Origin: GCA-2720975 sp964467985
Lineage (GTDB): Bacteria > Planctomycetota > UBA1135 > GCA-002686595
DNA: 64,000 bases
Assembly (NCBI GenBank): GCA_964467985.1
Contig: CAYXTP010000006.1
Location: forward strand, 186,001-250,000
Reading direction: 5' to 3'
The stretch's first letter is position 1, and each line of letters opens with the position of its first letter. Below, piece after piece: positions 54,660 to 63,561 of the stretch. The notes below the pieces were generated by a model. That model was not told the DNA's origin. It did not search any database and saw nothing but the letters and a program-made list of their open reading frames with translations. The position numbers and the translations under genes were made by a program.

Positions 54660-55790
54660 ATGACCACACAAGTCGCCGACTGTCCGCATAAGAACCACGA
54701 CCTCGTCCCCTGGGACGACTCGTACGAGGGGGTCCTGTACGAACACAAACCCGCTAGGGACCGCTCGGGCAACGTGGCGCAGGACCTCTATGTGGCCTGG
54801 ATCACGCTGAACAATCCCGAGCAGTTCAACTCCTACACAACCGAGATGGCCAAGCGGGTGATTTTGGCATTCAGGCACGCTTCGAACCAACCGGATGTGG
54901 TGGCGGTCGTGTTCACGGGCACCGGCACGAAGGCCTTCTGTACGGGCGGCAACACGGCCGAGTATGCCGAACATTACGCGGGTGCTCCGGACGAATACCT
55001 GGCCTACATGCGCCTGTTCAACGACATGGTCACCGCCATCTTGCACTGCGACAAGCCGGTCATTTGCCGGGTCAACGGGATGCGCGTCGCAGGCGGACAG
55101 GAAATCGGAATGGCCTGTGACTTCACCGTGTCCAGCGACTTGGCCCTCTACGGGCAGGCTGGACCGCGACATGGGTCGGCCCCCGATGGCGGTTCCACCG
55201 ACTTCCTGCCCCTGTTTGTGGGCATGGAACGGGGCATGGTCTCCGCCACCCTGTGTGAATCCTGGAGCGCACACCAGGCCCAGCGCTTTGGCCTGATCAC
55301 CGAATGCGTGCCCGTGTTGAAAGTCAATGGCCAGTTTATCCCCAACCCACTGGTCGTCACGGACACCTGGCTGGATTCAGCTGGCCGCGTTGTTCACGGC
55401 GAACCCAAAGTTGGCGAAGCGCGCCAGGAGGGCAAGGAATGCTTGGCCAGCGGTGAAATTGACCTCACTCCGCTCGATGAAGCTGTCGAACGACTGGCGG
55501 CCAAGTTGCTCGAGACCTTCCCGAACTGCACGCGCAAGACCATTGAGTCCATGCGCAAGCACAAGCTGCAGCACTGGGATCGCAATCGAGAATCCAACCG
55601 CTCCTGGCTGGGTCTCAACATGATGACCGAGGCGGCCGCGGGATTCCGAGCGTTTGATGAGGGCGGCCGGGGCCGGCGCGAAGTGGACTTTGTCCGCATG
55701 CGCCAACGTCTGGCCGCAGGGGAACGTTGGACCCCTGAGTTCATCGACTCCCTCGTCGAGGGTGAAGGCGCAGATGGAGGCGGTCAGTGA
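54660..55790 (+). CDS. oah: 6-oxocyclohex-1-ene-1-carbonyl-CoA hydrolase
   Basis: 376 residues, about 100 longer than simple crotonases, as expected for Oah. ITLNNPEQFNSYTTEMAKRVILAF, FCTGGNTAEYAEHYAGAP, CRVNGMRVAGGQEIGMACDFTVSSDLALYGQAGPRHGSAPDGGSTDFLPL and the long C-terminal extension (TRKTIESMRKHKLQHWDRNRE) are characteristic. The enzyme adds water and opens the ring to 3-hydroxypimelyl-CoA, the last ring-chemistry step of the pathway. It follows had after 37 bases; its end overlaps dch (GTGA). Confidence 0.92.
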   Translation: MTTQVADCPHKNHDLVPWDDSYEGVLYEHKPARDRSGNVAQDLYVAWITLNNPEQFNSYTTEMAKRVILAFRHASNQPDVVAVVFTGTGTKAFCTGGNTAEYAEHYAGAPDEYLAYMRLFNDMVTAILHCDKPVICRVNGMRVAGGQEIGMACDFTVSSDLALYGQAGPRHGSAPDGGSTDFLPLFVGMERGMVSATLCESWSAHQAQRFGLITECVPVLKVNGQFIPNPLVVTDTWLDSAGRVVHGEPKVGEARQEGKECLASGEIDLTPLDEAVERLAAKLLETFPNCTRKTIESMRKHKLQHWDRNRESNRSWLGLNMMTEAAAGFRAFDEGGRGRREVDFVRMRQRLAAGERWTPEFIDSLVEGEGADGGGQ

Positions 55791-56584
55791 GCTCCCCCCC
55801 GCAAGCGCAATCCGAACCGGCCCAGGGCGTCCAGGTGCAATACCACTGTGCGGGTCGCGTGGCCCAGGTCACCCTGGATCAGGGCAAGGGCAACATCATC
55901 GACATGGCCTGTATTGGATCCCTGCGAAGTGCCTTCCAGGATCTCGCGGAACAGGCAACCGTATGCGCCGTCGTTCTGGACGCAAAGGGCAAGGACTTCT
56001 CCTTTGGGGCAAGCGTTGCCGAGCACGGTCCTGGCCAGGTTGAGCAGATGCTGCCTGCCCTACATGAGCTTGCGCGCGAGGTGCTCAACACAAATCTCTT
56101 CCTGATTGCGGCCATTCAAGGCCGCTGCCTGGGAGGAGGCTTGGAAATCGCCTTGCTAGCCGACCGCTTGATCGCCACGCCCGACGCCTGCCTGGCTCAG
56201 CCGGAAATCAGCCTGGGGGTCTTTGCTCCATTGGCGTCCGCTCTGCTGCCCCACAAGGTTGGTCCCGCTCAGGCCGCCGACCTGCTCGTGACAGGGCGCA
56301 CGTTGAGTGGCGAGGAAGCTCTGGGATGCGGGCTCATTCAGGCCTTGGACAGCAATCCTACCCAGGCCGCCATCACCTGGTGCGAGACGCACCTGACGCC
56401 AAAAAGCGCCTCGGGCCTGCGCCATGCGATCTGCGCCGCGCGCCACACGTGGCGCACTGCAGCACTGGCCAGCTTGCGGGAACTCGAAGACATGTACCTC
56501 GGCCCACTACAACAGACGGCAGATGCCCAAGAGGGCATCGCCGCCTTCCTCGAACGCCGACGACCGATTTGGAGAGACGCATGA
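55787..56584 (+). CDS. dch: Cyclohexa-1,5-diene-1-carbonyl-CoA hydratase
   Basis: 265 residues from a GTG overlapping the oah stop. A crotonase fold: VTLDQGKGNIIDMACIGSLRSAFQDLA, KDFSFGASVAEHGPGQV with the dienoyl-CoA hydratase 'FGASVxEH' motif, and IQGRCLGGGLEIALLADRLIATPDACLAQPEISLGVFAPLAS. It adds water to the diene made by benzoyl-CoA reductase, giving 6-hydroxycyclohex-1-ene-1-carbonyl-CoA. The stop overlaps the bcrC start (ATGA). Confidence 0.9.
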   Translation: MSSPPQAQSEPAQGVQVQYHCAGRVAQVTLDQGKGNIIDMACIGSLRSAFQDLAEQATVCAVVLDAKGKDFSFGASVAEHGPGQVEQMLPALHELAREVLNTNLFLIAAIQGRCLGGGLEIALLADRLIATPDACLAQPEISLGVFAPLASALLPHKVGPAQAADLLVTGRTLSGEEALGCGLIQALDSNPTQAAITWCETHLTPKSASGLRHAICAARHTWRTAALASLRELEDMYLGPLQQTADAQEGIAAFLERRRPIWRDA

Positions 56585-57864
56585 GTCCGCACGACAACAA
56601 GCCCAACAACGGAACTTCGGCCACGAGCCCCTGCGGCGGATGCTCGGGCCCGCAGGCCCTGGCCGCACCCGCTCGAGGACAACTGGCCAGCGGCCACGCG
56701 CCTCTCGACGACCTACTGGCCCACTGCGAGGCCCTCTATCTCGACTACGACTTCGAGGTCCTTTCCGAGTGGAAGCGCAAGAACCCCAAGGGTGCAGCGG
56801 TGGGTTACTTACCCGCATATGTCCCGCGTGAGATCTTCCACGCCGCCGGGGTCCTGCCGGTGGGCATCCTGGGAGCTGGCGAGCAACTGGAAATCGTGCG
56901 GGGAGACGCCTGCTTCCAGTCCTACATCTGCCACCTGCCGCGATCGGTGGTGGAATTGGGCGCGTCGGGTCGCCTGAAGTCCCTGGACGGCATGGTGTTT
57001 CCCTCCACGTGCGACGTGATCCGCAACCTGTCGGGCATCTGGCAGATCATGTTCCCGGAGAAGTTCACTCGCTACCTGGACGTACCCCAGACCACCGACC
57101 CGCGGGTCGGTCAGGCCTTCTTCCGACAGGTCATTTCTGACCTCTTCAGGGATCTGTGCGAGCTCACAGGTCGCAAGCCCGAGGAGTGCGATGTTTCCGC
57201 TTCGATTCGCCTCTACGGGCAGAACCGAGCGGCGATCCGGGAGCTCAATGCATTGCGCCGCGTAGAACCCTGGACCGTACCCGGCAGCGAAGCCTACTTG
57301 GTGCAGAGGGCTGCCATGCTACTGCCTGTTGAGGAGCACACCCAGTTGGTGCGCGACTACCTGGCCGCGGCCAAGCAAGCCGGACGCAAGAGTCAAGACC
57401 ACGCGCGCGTGAGCCTGTGTGGGGTGTTCTGCGAGCAGCCGCCGCTTGGAATGCTGCGCACGATCGAGCGCTCGGGGTGTGCAATCGTGGATGACGACGC
57501 CATGCAGATCCTGCGCTGGCTCCCCACGGATCTGGAGGGCGGCGACGACCCCATCGACGCCCTGGCCGAGGCCTGGTGCCTGGACATCTCCGAATCTGCC
57601 AGCCGATTCGTACCCGACGGCACCTGCAAGGGTGCTGGTTTTGTGAAGACCGTTCAGGAATGCGAGGCTGACGGTGTGGTGTTCGCAGCGCCGAGCTTCT
57701 GCGACCCCGCATTGCTCGACCGACCCATGCTGGTCGATGCCTGCGAAGCAGCGGGCATCAATTCGACATCTTTTCAGTACGCCGAAAACACCGGACAGAT
57801 GCAGCCCATCCGAGAGCAGACGGGCACCTTTGCCGATTCCATCAAATTGTGGGGTGACGAATGA
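56581..57864 (+). CDS. bcrC: Class I benzoyl-CoA reductase, BcrC (gamma) subunit with Cys-containing N-terminal extension
   Basis: 427 residues. 2-hydroxyacyl-CoA dehydratase/HgdB-like fold with GYLPAYVPREIFHAAGVLPVGILG, SYICHLPRSVVELG, FPSTCDVIRNLSGIWQ and the end EQTGTFADSIKLWGDE typical of BcrC. With BcrB it forms the catalytic half that takes two electrons stepwise to the aromatic ring. The first ~45 residues are an unusual addition containing SPCGGCSGP, a CxxC pair not needed by the core. The gene overlaps both neighbours by four bases. It is assigned gamma by order C-B-A-D and by sequence. Confidence 0.9.
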   Translation: MSPHDNKPNNGTSATSPCGGCSGPQALAAPARGQLASGHAPLDDLLAHCEALYLDYDFEVLSEWKRKNPKGAAVGYLPAYVPREIFHAAGVLPVGILGAGEQLEIVRGDACFQSYICHLPRSVVELGASGRLKSLDGMVFPSTCDVIRNLSGIWQIMFPEKFTRYLDVPQTTDPRVGQAFFRQVISDLFRDLCELTGRKPEECDVSASIRLYGQNRAAIRELNALRRVEPWTVPGSEAYLVQRAAMLLPVEEHTQLVRDYLAAAKQAGRKSQDHARVSLCGVFCEQPPLGMLRTIERSGCAIVDDDAMQILRWLPTDLEGGDDPIDALAEAWCLDISESASRFVPDGTCKGAGFVKTVQECEADGVVFAAPSFCDPALLDRPMLVDACEAAGINSTSFQYAENTGQMQPIREQTGTFADSIKLWGDE

Positions 57865-59198
57865 GCGCGGAACAGAAACAAGAGCCGGGAACCTTGCGCG
57901 AGCCGTCGATGTTGCGCCAGAAGGCCATGACTGAAGGTCACTACAAGCGCCTGGCGCAGGCCAAGGAAACGGGTAAGAAAGTTGTCTACACCTTCGTCCC
58001 TGGGAACCTGACCGAGTTGCTCTTGGCCTTCGATGTATTGCCCGTGCTGCCGGAGATCAATGCTCTGCAATCGGGCATGCGCAAACGCTCGGGCGAGTAC
58101 ATTGCCGAAGCCGAACGCCAGGGACACTCAGAAGACGTGTGCACCTACGTCAAGTGCGACATCGGGATGCTGCTGGAAGGCAACGTCGGCCCGACGGGTG
58201 AACTTCTCCCCGAGCCCGATCTGCTGCTGCTTTCCTACACCGGTTGCTTCACCTTCCTCAAGTGGTTTGAGCTTCTGCGTGAACGCTACGACTGTCCGGT
58301 CGCCATGTTGCACGTGCCCTACCAATCCCAGGGGGAAATCGAACCTGGAATGGTCGAGTACGTGGTGGAGCAGATCCAGACCGAGGTCATTCCCAAGTTG
58401 GAAGAGATCACGGGCCGCAAGTACGACGAGGATCGGGTGCGTGAACTTCTGGGCCACTCTGCCAGGGCAGAGGACGACCTGGTGGCCGTGCTCGAGTCGG
58501 CCAAGCACCGGCCCTCCCCCATCGATTCCTACTTCGGTGGCGTCTATTACATCGGCCCCCTGTTCACGGCCTTCCGGGGAACACTGGAGGCCGTGGAGTA
58601 CTACGCCCAACTGCGTCGCGAGACCGAGGAGCGTGTCCGTCGCGGGCTGGGCCCCATCACACCCGCCGGTGAGATGTCCGAAGAGCGCTTCCGCCTAGTG
58701 GTGGAGGGTCCACCCAATTGGACGCACTTCCACCAGTTCTGGAGCATGTTCCACGAGCAGGGCGCAGTAGTCGTGGCCAGCACCTACACGAAGGTCGGTG
58801 GCCTCTACGATCGCGGCTTCCGCCACGACCCTTCGCGGCCGTTGGAGACTCTGGCCGAGTATTGCCTGGGTTGCTACACGAACCTCTCGCTGCCCGCCCG
58901 GGTGGACATGATCGCCGACTACGTGAACGACTACGAAGCCGACGGTTTCCTGATCAACTCAGTCAAGAGCTGCAACTCCTTCTCCGCCGGGCAGCTCGTC
59001 ATGCTGCGCGAAGTGGAGGAACGCTGTGGAAAACCGGGCGCCTTCATCGAGACAGATCTCGTGGACCCTCGATATTTCTCGGCCTCCAACGTGAAGAACC
59101 GTATCGAGTCCTATTTCCAGATGCTCGATCAACGCAGAGCTGCTGAGACCGGCGAGGCCAGCCCGGACCGGGCTCCACAAAGAGTCACGCCCTCATGA
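57861..59198 (+). CDS. bcrB: Class I benzoyl-CoA reductase, BcrB (beta) subunit
   Basis: 445 residues, normal length. KKVVYTFVPGNLTELLLAFDVLPVLPEINALQSGMRKRSGEYI, DVCTYVKCDIGML, LSYTGCFTFLKWFELL and CLGCYTNLSLPARVDMIADYV with the Cys residues that bind the active-site [4Fe-4S] cluster. SVKSCNSFSAGQLVML near the end is also family-typical. BcrB binds benzoyl-CoA with BcrC in an HgdB/C-like arrangement. Start overlaps bcrC stop and its stop overlaps bcrA (ATGA both). Confidence 0.92.
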   Translation: MSAEQKQEPGTLREPSMLRQKAMTEGHYKRLAQAKETGKKVVYTFVPGNLTELLLAFDVLPVLPEINALQSGMRKRSGEYIAEAERQGHSEDVCTYVKCDIGMLLEGNVGPTGELLPEPDLLLLSYTGCFTFLKWFELLRERYDCPVAMLHVPYQSQGEIEPGMVEYVVEQIQTEVIPKLEEITGRKYDEDRVRELLGHSARAEDDLVAVLESAKHRPSPIDSYFGGVYYIGPLFTAFRGTLEAVEYYAQLRRETEERVRRGLGPITPAGEMSEERFRLVVEGPPNWTHFHQFWSMFHEQGAVVVASTYTKVGGLYDRGFRHDPSRPLETLAEYCLGCYTNLSLPARVDMIADYVNDYEADGFLINSVKSCNSFSAGQLVMLREVEERCGKPGAFIETDLVDPRYFSASNVKNRIESYFQMLDQRRAAETGEASPDRAPQRVTPS

Positions 59199-60538
59199 AG
59201 ACTTGGATTGGAATCGACCTGGGATCTACGACGACCAAGGCCGTCGTGCTCGACGAGCAAGGGGCCGTCCTTGGACGTGGGATCACCAACTCACGGTCCA
59301 ACTACGACGCCGCCTGCGAAGTGGCCCGCAGAGAAGCCTACCTGGATGCCCGGCGAGGCCTCTTCGCCCAGCGCCTGCGTCAAGATGGCGCCTTCACCGG
59401 GTCCACTACCGGCATCTTGGACGAGTTGATTCGAGCCACGCGCTTGGAGCAGCACCTGGACCACCTGGACGCGCTGATGCGCATCGCGCGCGAGGAAGGA
59501 CCGGGACTGGGGTGCACCCAGGGGGGCGCTCTCGGCACGATCGAAGCCGGCATGCGCGCGCTGGCCCTCGACCGCCACACGCAGGGCATGCAACCGCGCT
59601 CTGAGTTCTTTCGAGATGTGGCAGGGTCGGACTGGATCGAATGCGCTCGCTCCCTGCCCAACGTGGACGCAGCCAATGTCGACGTCTACAACGGACTCTT
59701 CGACAAGGCCATCCTGCTGGTGGAAGCCCTGCAAAACCTGGGTTCCACCGAACGCGTGCTCTCCGCTGCCCTGGAGCGCGCTCTGGTGGGAGTCGAGACG
59801 ACGCCGGCTGAGGAACAGCTCCTGCGCAAGGCCATTCAAGAAGTCTGCGCGGTCGAGTTCGAGGAGACCGGTGCCGTGGGCACAGGCTACGGTCGGGCTC
59901 GCCTGCCCTTCCCGGAGGAGGCCATCCGCTCGGAGATCCTGTGCCATGGACTGGGTGCCCATGCCAGCTTCCCTGGGACGCGTACGGTGCTCGACATCGG
60001 CGGACAGGACACCAAGGCTATCCAAGTGGACGAGCACGGGGTCGTCACCTCGTTTCAGATGAACGACCGCTGCGCTGCAGGATGTGGGCGCTACCTCGGG
60101 TACATCGCCGATGAGATGAATCTGGGCCTGCACGAGCTAGGCCCACTGGCCTTGAAATCCGACCGGCCGGTGCAGATCAACTCGACCTGCACGGTCTTCG
60201 CGGGCGCGGAGCTGCGCGACCGACTCGCCATGGGTCAGAGCCACGAGGACATTCTGGCCGGGCTGCACCGCGCGATCGTGCTACGCGCCACGGGGCTGCT
60301 CGCACGCTCGGGCGGTGTTTTCAAGGAGTTCACCTTCACGGGCGGGGTGGCCAACAACACGGCCGCGGTAGATGTACTGCGCACGCTCGTCAAAGAGAAC
60401 TATGACATCGATGAGATCAACATCTCGCCGGGATCCATCTACACGGGTGCCCTGGGCGGGGCCCTCTTTGCTTGGCGCGAGGACCACGGTCTCAAGACTC
60501 CGCAACTCATGCAAACGACCGAGGAGGTGACGGTATGA
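59195..60538 (+). CDS. bcrA: Class I benzoyl-CoA reductase, BcrA (alpha) ATPase subunit
   Basis: 447 residues. ASKHA-type ATPase: IGIDLGSTTTKAVVLDE (phosphate 1), TVLDIGGQDTKAIQVDEHG (phosphate 2) and FTFTGGVANNTAAVD (adenosine loop). NDRCAAGCGRYL and INSTCTVFAGAE supply Cys ligands for the [4Fe-4S] cluster shared with BcrD. The subunit hydrolyses two ATP per reaction and passes electrons to BcrBC. It is larger than BcrD (447 vs 278 residues), as in the four-subunit Bcr type; the insert in the middle (about 75-235) is typical of BcrA/BzdP. The gene overlaps both neighbours (ATGA). Confidence 0.92.
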   Translation: MKTWIGIDLGSTTTKAVVLDEQGAVLGRGITNSRSNYDAACEVARREAYLDARRGLFAQRLRQDGAFTGSTTGILDELIRATRLEQHLDHLDALMRIAREEGPGLGCTQGGALGTIEAGMRALALDRHTQGMQPRSEFFRDVAGSDWIECARSLPNVDAANVDVYNGLFDKAILLVEALQNLGSTERVLSAALERALVGVETTPAEEQLLRKAIQEVCAVEFEETGAVGTGYGRARLPFPEEAIRSEILCHGLGAHASFPGTRTVLDIGGQDTKAIQVDEHGVVTSFQMNDRCAAGCGRYLGYIADEMNLGLHELGPLALKSDRPVQINSTCTVFAGAELRDRLAMGQSHEDILAGLHRAIVLRATGLLARSGGVFKEFTFTGGVANNTAAVDVLRTLVKENYDIDEINISPGSIYTGALGGALFAWREDHGLKTPQLMQTTEEVTV

Positions 60539-61371
60539 CCCTCGCAGCCGGAATCGACGTGGGCTCCAGTGCCGCCAAGACCGTGATCCTGAAGGACACG
60601 CCGGACGGCCATGAGATCCTGGGCAAGGCCGTCGTGCGCCTGCACGGCAATGACCTGAACGAGGTCATCCAGTCGAGCATGCAGCGGGCCCTTGGGCAGG
60701 CGGGCCTGCTGCAAGACGACATGGACTACATCGCCACGACCGGTGATGCAGACGAGGTTGTTTTCCGTACTGGGCACTTTTACACCATGACGACCCATGC
60801 TCGCGGCGCGCTCTTCTTGAACCCCGATGCCCGAGCCGCGCTCGACATCGGTGCGTTGCACGGCAGGGTCATTCGCATGGATGAGCGTGGCAAGGTCCTG
60901 GGCTATCGCATGACGAGTCAGTGCGCATCGGGCTCGGGACAGTTCCTGACCAACATTGCTCGCTACTTGGGCGTCACGCGCGAAGAGGTGGGCAAGCTGT
61001 CCATGGAAGCCACTGACCCCGAAACCTGTTCCAGCATTTGCGCGGTGTTGGCGGAGACCGACGTGATCAACATGGTCAGTCGGGGGATTGCGGTACCCGA
61101 CATCCTCAAGGGGATTCATCTGTCCATGGCCGACCGTCTGCTCAAACTGCTGCGTGGAGCCAAAGTCGAAGGTGTCGTGCATCTAACCGGGGGGCTGGCA
61201 GCCGACATCGGATTGGTGGCGGCCCTCGACGAGCTAGCCCAGGAACGGGGCAGCAAACTCGAGTTGCACACACACCCCGATTCGGTCTACGCGGGGGCCA
61301 TCGGCGCGGCGATCTGGGGTGCTTGGCGCCACAACAAGCTGGCCTCCAAGGTCCAGGGGGCGGTCTCCTAG
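60535..61371 (+). CDS. bcrD: Class I benzoyl-CoA reductase, BcrD (delta) ATPase subunit
   Basis: 278 residues from the ATG at 60535, with GAGGAGGT six bases upstream. AGIDVGSSAAKTVILKD, LDIGALHGRVIRMDERGKVLGYRMTSQCASGSGQFL, CSSICAVLAETDVINMVSRGI and HLTGGLAADIGLV give the ASKHA fold and the two Cys that share the bridging [4Fe-4S] cluster with BcrA. The DIGALHGR variant of the phosphate-2 loop (where BcrA has GGQD) is unusual but the length matches BcrD. Together BcrA and BcrD act as the ATP-driven electron activator. It overlaps bcrA and is 1 base from the SDR gene. Confidence 0.92.
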   Translation: MTLAAGIDVGSSAAKTVILKDTPDGHEILGKAVVRLHGNDLNEVIQSSMQRALGQAGLLQDDMDYIATTGDADEVVFRTGHFYTMTTHARGALFLNPDARAALDIGALHGRVIRMDERGKVLGYRMTSQCASGSGQFLTNIARYLGVTREEVGKLSMEATDPETCSSICAVLAETDVINMVSRGIAVPDILKGIHLSMADRLLKLLRGAKVEGVVHLTGGLAADIGLVAALDELAQERGSKLELHTHPDSVYAGAIGAAIWGAWRHNKLASKVQGAVS

Positions 61372-61372
61372 A

Positions 61373-62104
61373 ATGGGTCGCGCGTCCTGGGACTTTCAGG
61401 GTGAGGTGGCCGTGGTCACGGGTAGCGCCTCAGGCATTGGACTGGCGACGGCACAGGCTTTGACGCGGGCGGGGGCTCACGTGCACGGTCTCGACCGCAG
61501 TGACCAGGGACCGGGCCTGGGACCCGATTACACCCACCACGCGTTGGACCTACGGGACGGCAGCGTCCTGCAGGATCTGATCGCCAAGATCGCGGGCGAG
61601 GCAGGCCGCCTGGACCACCTCGTGCTGGTCGCGGGTATCACCGGGGACCGCACCCTTTGGAACCTGGAAGAGGACACCTGGGAAGCGGTGCTCAGCGTGA
61701 ATGTCAGTTCTGCCTTCCGGGCGCTCAAGACTGCAGCTCCTGTGCTCCGCGCAGCGGGTCACGGCCAGGTTGTGGCCGTCGCCTCGATCAACGGGCTGCG
61801 CGGCAAGTTCGGGCAGGCGGCCTATGGCGCGTCCAAGGCTGCGCTCATCAACCTGATGCGTGTAGCCGCACGCGAGCTGGGTCCCAAGGGAGTGCGGGTG
61901 AACTGCATTGCACCGGGCATGGTGGACACGCCTATGGCACGTGCGGCAGGCGAAGCGCTGGTCGACAGTGCGGCGCAGAGCGCTTGCCTCGGTCGCATCG
62001 CACGCCCCGAAGAGATCGCCGAATCCATCCTGTACTTGCTCTCCGATTCCGCTTCCGTCGTGACCGGAGCTACGTTGATCGCCGATGCCGGTCAGATGGC
62101 GTAG
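61373..62104 (+). CDS. Short-chain dehydrogenase (possible 3-hydroxypimelyl-CoA dehydrogenase)
   Basis: 243 residues from the ATG at 61373. Classical SDR: VVTGSASGIGLATAQALTRAGA (NAD-binding TGxxxGIG), catalytic Ser-Tyr-Lys in VASINGLRGKFGQAAYGASKAAL, and NCIAPGMVDTPMARAAG. It is the last gene of the benzoyl-CoA operon, one base after bcrD. In related clusters the product 3-hydroxypimelyl-CoA is oxidised by a 3-hydroxyacyl-CoA dehydrogenase, so this SDR is a candidate for that step; FabG-like roles are also possible. The gene converges on a monohaem-type secreted protein. Confidence 0.8.
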   Translation: MGRASWDFQGEVAVVTGSASGIGLATAQALTRAGAHVHGLDRSDQGPGLGPDYTHHALDLRDGSVLQDLIAKIAGEAGRLDHLVLVAGITGDRTLWNLEEDTWEAVLSVNVSSAFRALKTAAPVLRAAGHGQVVAVASINGLRGKFGQAAYGASKAALINLMRVAARELGPKGVRVNCIAPGMVDTPMARAAGEALVDSAAQSACLGRIARPEEIAESILYLLSDSASVVTGATLIADAGQMA

Positions 62105-62107
62105 GGC

Positions 62108-63430
62108 CTACCAGTAGCTCGGCAAGGTCCCTTCGAACGTGCCGGCCAGCACCTCGAGTATCGCTTCCCGATCGACGGACGAAATCTGTGGGTCGTCGGG
62201 GCCGTCGAGGACACCATTGAGGATCAGCCACAGCCGTAGCCAGATCTGATCCAAGAGAGGTTGGGGCAGGGACCGAAAGAGCTCAGAGTGAATCAGGTAG
62301 CTCAGCGGATATCGAAACAGCCTCTGCTCGAGATCCAGATCTCTCAAACTGCGGCCATCCGACGTCCGTCGTGCGCGTTCCATGAAGGGAGCGACAAAAG
62401 TCGAAGCGTGCCCCACGGAGTTGGGCAAGCGGGGTTCGCCGATGAACAATAGGGCGTCGACGACCTTTTCGGCGGCGCCCTTGAGGCGTAGGTCCGTGGA
62501 GCGGACGTGGGTCTCCTCGGGAAGACCCAGATCCTGGTTGAGCGAGCGTTTGAAGTGCAGGGCCCGACGGGCTTCATAACCCGCCCAGCACAAAACCGTG
62601 TGCATATGTGCCTGATGCTCGAGGACGAGCAAGGCGACCACATCGCTGGTCGGAACGGGATACGGATCGACGTCACACAGACCGACAAGAGAATCGGCCT
62701 GGGTGGGCTCGGGCTCCAGGCGCTCCTTCTCTCCTAGTCGCCTGTTTCCGAGGTGCGGCATGTCTCCAGTCTCGCCCGTTACATACCAACCGCCCCAGCG
62801 CTGCTCATAGGGCGTTGCGTGGGTCACGCTATGCGAGCCAGCTCGCAGCAGTGGCAGGCCATCATCTTGAGCGTGCACCGAACGCAGCAAGTTGGCAGGC
62901 ATGCGCCCGTAGGCTGTGGGCGCGTGGCACTGCAGGCAGCTGTCAACTTCCCGCTGCAGGAACGGACCATCCGGCCCTTGCCTCATGGTGTAGAACACCA
63001 AGCCCTCCAGCGGGTCCACGGCCGTCAGTTCCATGACGACACTGTTGGGCACGAAACCCACGTAGACCTCATCAGAGAAATACAACGCCCGGGGGTGGGT
63101 GGCGGTGATGAGGTTTGCTTGAAAACTTGTGCGTGAGAAGACGGCTGTCTGAGAGGCCGCGGGAACGTCCAGAGCCTCGAGCAGACTGACGAGATACGAT
63201 CCCTGCTTCCCGCGGTGGAGACGCACGTCCCCCGCTTGCATGCGCGTGGACAACTGGGCCACGCGGTCTTGTGTCGGGCGCGTCCCGTAGTTCAGCGGTG
63301 GGCGCGACCAAGGAGGGTCCTGGGGCGCCGCGAGAGCCAGAATCATGAGGGGAATTACAGACACAGCCGTAGCGTAATGAATCCCGCGCGACCGGTGCGC
63401 TCGCCCAAGTGCGTAGCCAACACGGGACAA
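62108..63430 (-). CDS. Secreted monohaem-type (CXXCH) protein of unknown function
   Basis: About 440 residues from a TTG at 63430, which gives a basic leader and a signal-like helix (ATAVSVIPLMILALAAP); a GTG at 63364 is an alternative. One haem motif, SCLQCH, occurs near residue 168, with FYTMRQGPDGPFLQREVD before it. The rest is soluble and rich in aromatic and His residues (HSVTHATPYEQRWGGWYVTGETGDMPHLGN). This layout is seen in planctomycete-type hypothetical c-type proteins. Function unknown; it converges on the SDR gene with a 3-base gap. Confidence 0.65.
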   Translation of the reverse strand: MSRVGYALGRAHRSRGIHYATAVSVIPLMILALAAPQDPPWSRPPLNYGTRPTQDRVAQLSTRMQAGDVRLHRGKQGSYLVSLLEALDVPAASQTAVFSRTSFQANLITATHPRALYFSDEVYVGFVPNSVVMELTAVDPLEGLVFYTMRQGPDGPFLQREVDSCLQCHAPTAYGRMPANLLRSVHAQDDGLPLLRAGSHSVTHATPYEQRWGGWYVTGETGDMPHLGNRRLGEKERLEPEPTQADSLVGLCDVDPYPVPTSDVVALLVLEHQAHMHTVLCWAGYEARRALHFKRSLNQDLGLPEETHVRSTDLRLKGAAEKVVDALLFIGEPRLPNSVGHASTFVAPFMERARRTSDGRSLRDLDLEQRLFRYPLSYLIHSELFRSLPQPLLDQIWLRLWLILNGVLDGPDDPQISSVDREAILEVLAGTFEGTLPSYW

Positions 63431-63561
63431 TCGAGCTGTTGTCTCGCCTGCGTGACCACAAGTGCAGGGCCTACGCGCACGTTTTGTCGCGGACTCTTGG
63501 AGGCGCGAGGGTGCTCGTGGCCTAGGTAGATTGGTACGCTGGAGTTCGCCCTGTCACCCCC

